From contig PMNG01000070.1 of assembly GCA_003162615.1 (NCBI GenBank), forward strand, positions 1 to 6,834: a stretch of 6,834 nt of DNA, given 5' to 3'. The notes under the pieces are model-generated. The model was not told the DNA's origin. It did no database searches and saw only the letters and a list, made by a program, of their open reading frames with translations. This DNA comes from Methanothrix sp. Its GTDB lineage: Archaea > Halobacteriota > Methanosarcinia > Methanotrichales > Methanotrichaceae. A program made the translations under genes and the position numbers. Of the stretch, positions 6,201 to 6,834 are shown piece by piece. Each line of letters starts with the position of its first letter. The stretch's first letter is position 1.

Positions 6201-6538
6201 CCTTGAGGCACTGTATTGGAAGTCTCTGAGTTCGTCGTCGTCTCGGTTGTTGCAGCTGCTACCGGCACATAGCTTCCTGTAACAGCTCCCGGCCTTATCC
6301 CGCTGCTTGGTCTTTGAACTTTTATAGACGCTGCAGCCTGACCAAACTCTTGAGCGCCTATGCCGTTGGAAAATGAGTTTGCATTAACGACCGGCGTTGC
6401 CCCACTGGCGCTCGGGTTGACTGAATTAAATCCAGAATTCGCTGCACCTGTTTGGGTCGCTGCCAACCCTCCTATCGGCAGAGCTGCAGCTATCAACATG
6501 ATAAGCAGGCAAACCCCACCAGCCCTGAAGTAATCCAT
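3218..6538 (-). CDS. S-layer protein with two tandem DUF1608-type domains and a C-terminal membrane anchor
   Basis: 1106 residues. Signal peptide 1-27 (hydrophobic VCLLIMLIAAALPIGGLAA). Residues 92-245 are a Ser/Thr/Pro/Asn-rich linker. Two homologous S-layer domains follow: the first from DYTWTPLIFSGFFYDMDD (259), the second from QFTWTPYNFEGFYYDIDD (538). Both carry the family blocks GTENLT, DWGKY.VIGFMADKYF.GY, EEGYELRIKQ, NGNKVYLALAKDGKEIDSKV and DGLFQ(V/L)SD. From about 810 come two carboxypeptidase-regulatory/Ig-like modules (ISGVSISVNGDVIGNTDASG; IENASISFDNTGIGNTSAQG) and a CARDB-like module (FNVSSTTAKTGQTITVKANV to about 1064). One membrane helix (1070-1088) precedes a basic tail ELETLRKRLQKRQ, so the C-terminus is inside and the rest outside. 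More than 20 N-X-S/T sequons suit a glycosylated subunit. Methanosarcina S-layer proteins such as MA0829 share the two-domain plus anchor plan but are much shorter (about 670 residues). The start is set by GAGGAG, four nt upstream. Confidence 0.93.
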   Translation of the reverse strand: MDYFRAGGVCLLIMLIAAALPIGGLAATQTGAANSGFNSVNPSASGATPVVNANSFSNGIGAQEFGQAAASIKVQRPSSGIRPGAVTGSYVPVAAATTETTTNSETSNTVPQGQSTPTSPSTQAITTTAANAEQSTATPAPATTPETLKTSTITSAPTEPTPSSNPTANNNVALPSSNVAAVGNETPTIAAVNSTVTNPTIVDENKSTASISTSNNTTPSVTAVSENNPGQNITPAEISPAVTPALTDRIWRQGISSLDYTWTPLIFSGFFYDMDDKVGTENLTVHLTSETSRSIAEHNLKYDTNVQPVDFKFKDWGKYQVIGFMADKYFAGYSGTNVLDKDISLINEGQLRQVLIDNDDEKTIVQGSVMPLEEGYELRIKQIDVNGNKVYLALAKDGKEIDSKVVSPGTLKSSTYQYKVTISGEDTPIIMAHIPSVFAGSESGIVTVDGLFQVSDTYKSVEDGDTYGKMKVVGVSDTGVTMDNTDSVSLGKGKTVNIFGNVSFQIADADVLRFAPFVEHTGPYEIRGTIVDPSVTKQFTWTPYNFEGFYYDIDDDTGTENLTAKISGSSIADGDLLYSTSPSPVKFQFEDWGKYDVIGFMADKYFSGYNNATQFADQFSDINDGELRKILVDSKDEQTITTGSVLPLEEGYELRIKQVDINGNKVYLALAKDGKEIDSKVVAPSSGEFKTSNYLYKITMGSKKDVPMIAAHVQSVFKGTEADLATIDGLFQLSDSPVNVEEGEMQGKMKVETLTDTGITMKNDGSISLGRGRTVDIMGNLKFVVADNDDRNFAPVAERSGATKALDLNITEPVVVNSTMNMQVMSAGEAISGVSISVNGDVIGNTDASGSISYVPKSVGSIEVVASKVPYAENRTTVVVRTSAAAAAISANVTNTLALSVPSDALKNQTFLITVTGGANQTAIENASISFDNTGIGNTSAQGTLKYASSVLGEHTITAQADGYDKASRNITVMTPIQVQTFNVSSTTAKTGQTITVKANVQNVGASNDTRKLELIVNGNKTVDSQNVTLGPGENKTLSFNYKPDNAGTYRLSLDDKMTPVTVEKSTTNWAMIAIILVLLIAIGAGAYLYHTGELETLRKRLQKRQ
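4139..4924 (-). repeat. S-layer domain repeat 2 (residues about 539-800)
   Basis: Second copy. It begins FTWTPYNFEGFYYDIDD and ends around NFAPVAERSG. Compared with copy 1, the loop after GTENLT is shorter and the block TTGSVLPLEEGYELRIKQ to KEIDSKVV is nearly identical. Small insertions (for example SKKDVPM against GEDTPII) mark loop positions. Confidence 0.85.
4961..5761 (-). repeat. S-layer domain repeat 1 (residues about 260-526)
   Basis: First copy of the internal duplication within the S-layer gene, homologous along its length to 4139-4924. It begins YTWTPLIFSGFFYDMDD and ends around FAPFVEHTGPYEI. The similarity is clear at protein level and patchy at DNA level, with substitutions mainly at third codon positions, so the duplication is old and kept by selection. 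The family typically carries this domain in tandem. Confidence 0.85.
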
Positions 6539-6542
6539 AACT

Positions 6543-6548
6543 CTCCTC
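6543..6548 (-). promoter_or_regulatory. Ribosome binding site of the S-layer gene
   Basis: GAGGAG on the minus strand, four nt before ATG 6538. It is one of the strongest ribosome sites in the window, as expected for a highly made surface protein, and leaves no doubt about the start. Confidence 0.75.
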
Positions 6549-6587
6549 TCGTTATTACAGTCCTAATATATTTATCAATGCTCGATC

Positions 6588-6597
6588 CTATATATAT
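6588..6597 (-). promoter_or_regulatory. Candidate TATA box of the S-layer gene
   Basis: AGATATATATAGG on the minus strand (about 6598-6586), preceded by purine-rich CAGAAG as a possible TFB-recognition element. Initiation about 26 nt downstream falls near 6566, giving a leader of about 28 nt that includes the ribosome site. A second box, AAATATATTA (about 6574-6565), would start transcription inside the ribosome site and is less likely. A further TATA-like stretch near 6645-6652 (GGATATAAC) could be an additional promoter. Confidence 0.5.
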
Positions 6598-6610
6598 CTT
6601 CTGTTTCACA

Positions 6611-6834
6611 ACGCTACTATATCATCTTGACTATACTTAATCGCGTTATATCCAATTGTCCTGGTCATCTGGTTGCACTTTACATTTATAAACCTGATCT
6701 TTAAACTGATCTTGAATCGACTCAAGCCGCATTGATGCGAGCCATTTTGATTCAATGAAAGATATAGGTCCCCTGAGAATCTGAATGGAACGATCTCAAC
6801 ACAATTTTTCCTAACTAGTGCCCATTCATAGAAA
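6611..6834. other. Upstream region of the S-layer gene with an interrupted palindrome and direct repeats
   Basis: No gene is supported here on either strand. An interrupted palindrome is centred at 6733/6734: outer arms TTGAATC (6712-6718) and GATTCAA (6749-6755), inner arms CGCAT (6728-6732) and ATGCG (6735-6739), both pairs with the same centre. Two direct copies of CTGATCTT start at 6694 and 6706, 12 nt apart, and the second overlaps the outer left arm. TTTATAAA (about 6685-6692) is a palindromic TATA-like sequence. These could be regulatory sites for the S-layer gene or belong to a neighbour to the right of the window. Confidence 0.4.

Noticed and set aside
1..6834. CRISPR arrays, tRNA or rRNA genes, insertion sequences
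   Set aside because: Reading both strands showed no regularly spaced repeats, no T-arm-like GTTCRANNC context with an acceptor stem, and no transposase or terminal inverted repeats.

Overview
The window looks like archaeal chromosome, most likely from a Methanosarcinales methanogen close to Methanothrix (Methanosaeta). The strongest reason is the large gene at 3218-6538 (minus strand). It encodes a signal peptide, two tandem S-layer domains of the DUF1608/Methanosarcinales type, Ig/CARDB-like modules, many N-glycosylation sequons and one C-terminal membrane anchor. Archaeal TATA-like boxes, AGGAG-type ribosome sites and roughly balanced GC content agree with this. The genus is an inference; the S-layer family call is firm.

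Layout, left to right. 1-240 holds no gene I can support. 241-432 is a 3' gene remnant (minus) whose translation matches the last ~60 residues of the intact secreted protein at 2321-2989. Directly behind it lies a two-gene toxin-antitoxin module on the minus strand: antitoxin 720-905, then RelE/ParE-like toxin 433-708. 906-1343 is non-coding and carries the outward promoters of the antitoxin (minus) and of the next gene (plus). 1344-2141 (plus) encodes a small exported, possibly lipid-anchored protein with a Q/P/Y/S-rich tail, followed by a clear hairpin plus T-run terminator. It converges on 2321-2989 (minus), an exported protein of unknown function with a Pro/Gln/Ala linker and a distinctive C-terminal tail. 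A leader/promoter region with a 9-bp inverted repeat and the terminator of the S-layer gene fill 2990-3217. The S-layer gene occupies 3218-6538, and its roughly 300-nt upstream region (6539-6834) holds its ribosome site, TATA candidates and an interrupted palindrome.

Taken together, this is a cell-envelope neighbourhood: three exported proteins, of which one is a recognisable S-layer subunit and two are lineage-specific and unnamed, plus a toxin-antitoxin module that abuts a truncated relic of one of the envelope proteins. The genes are separated by promoters and terminators, so they look like independent transcription units and not one operon. I found no CRISPR array, tRNA, rRNA or insertion sequence. 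The best candidates for something undescribed are the duplicated/truncated tail-bearing secreted family, the Q/Y-rich exported protein, and the unusually extended S-layer architecture.
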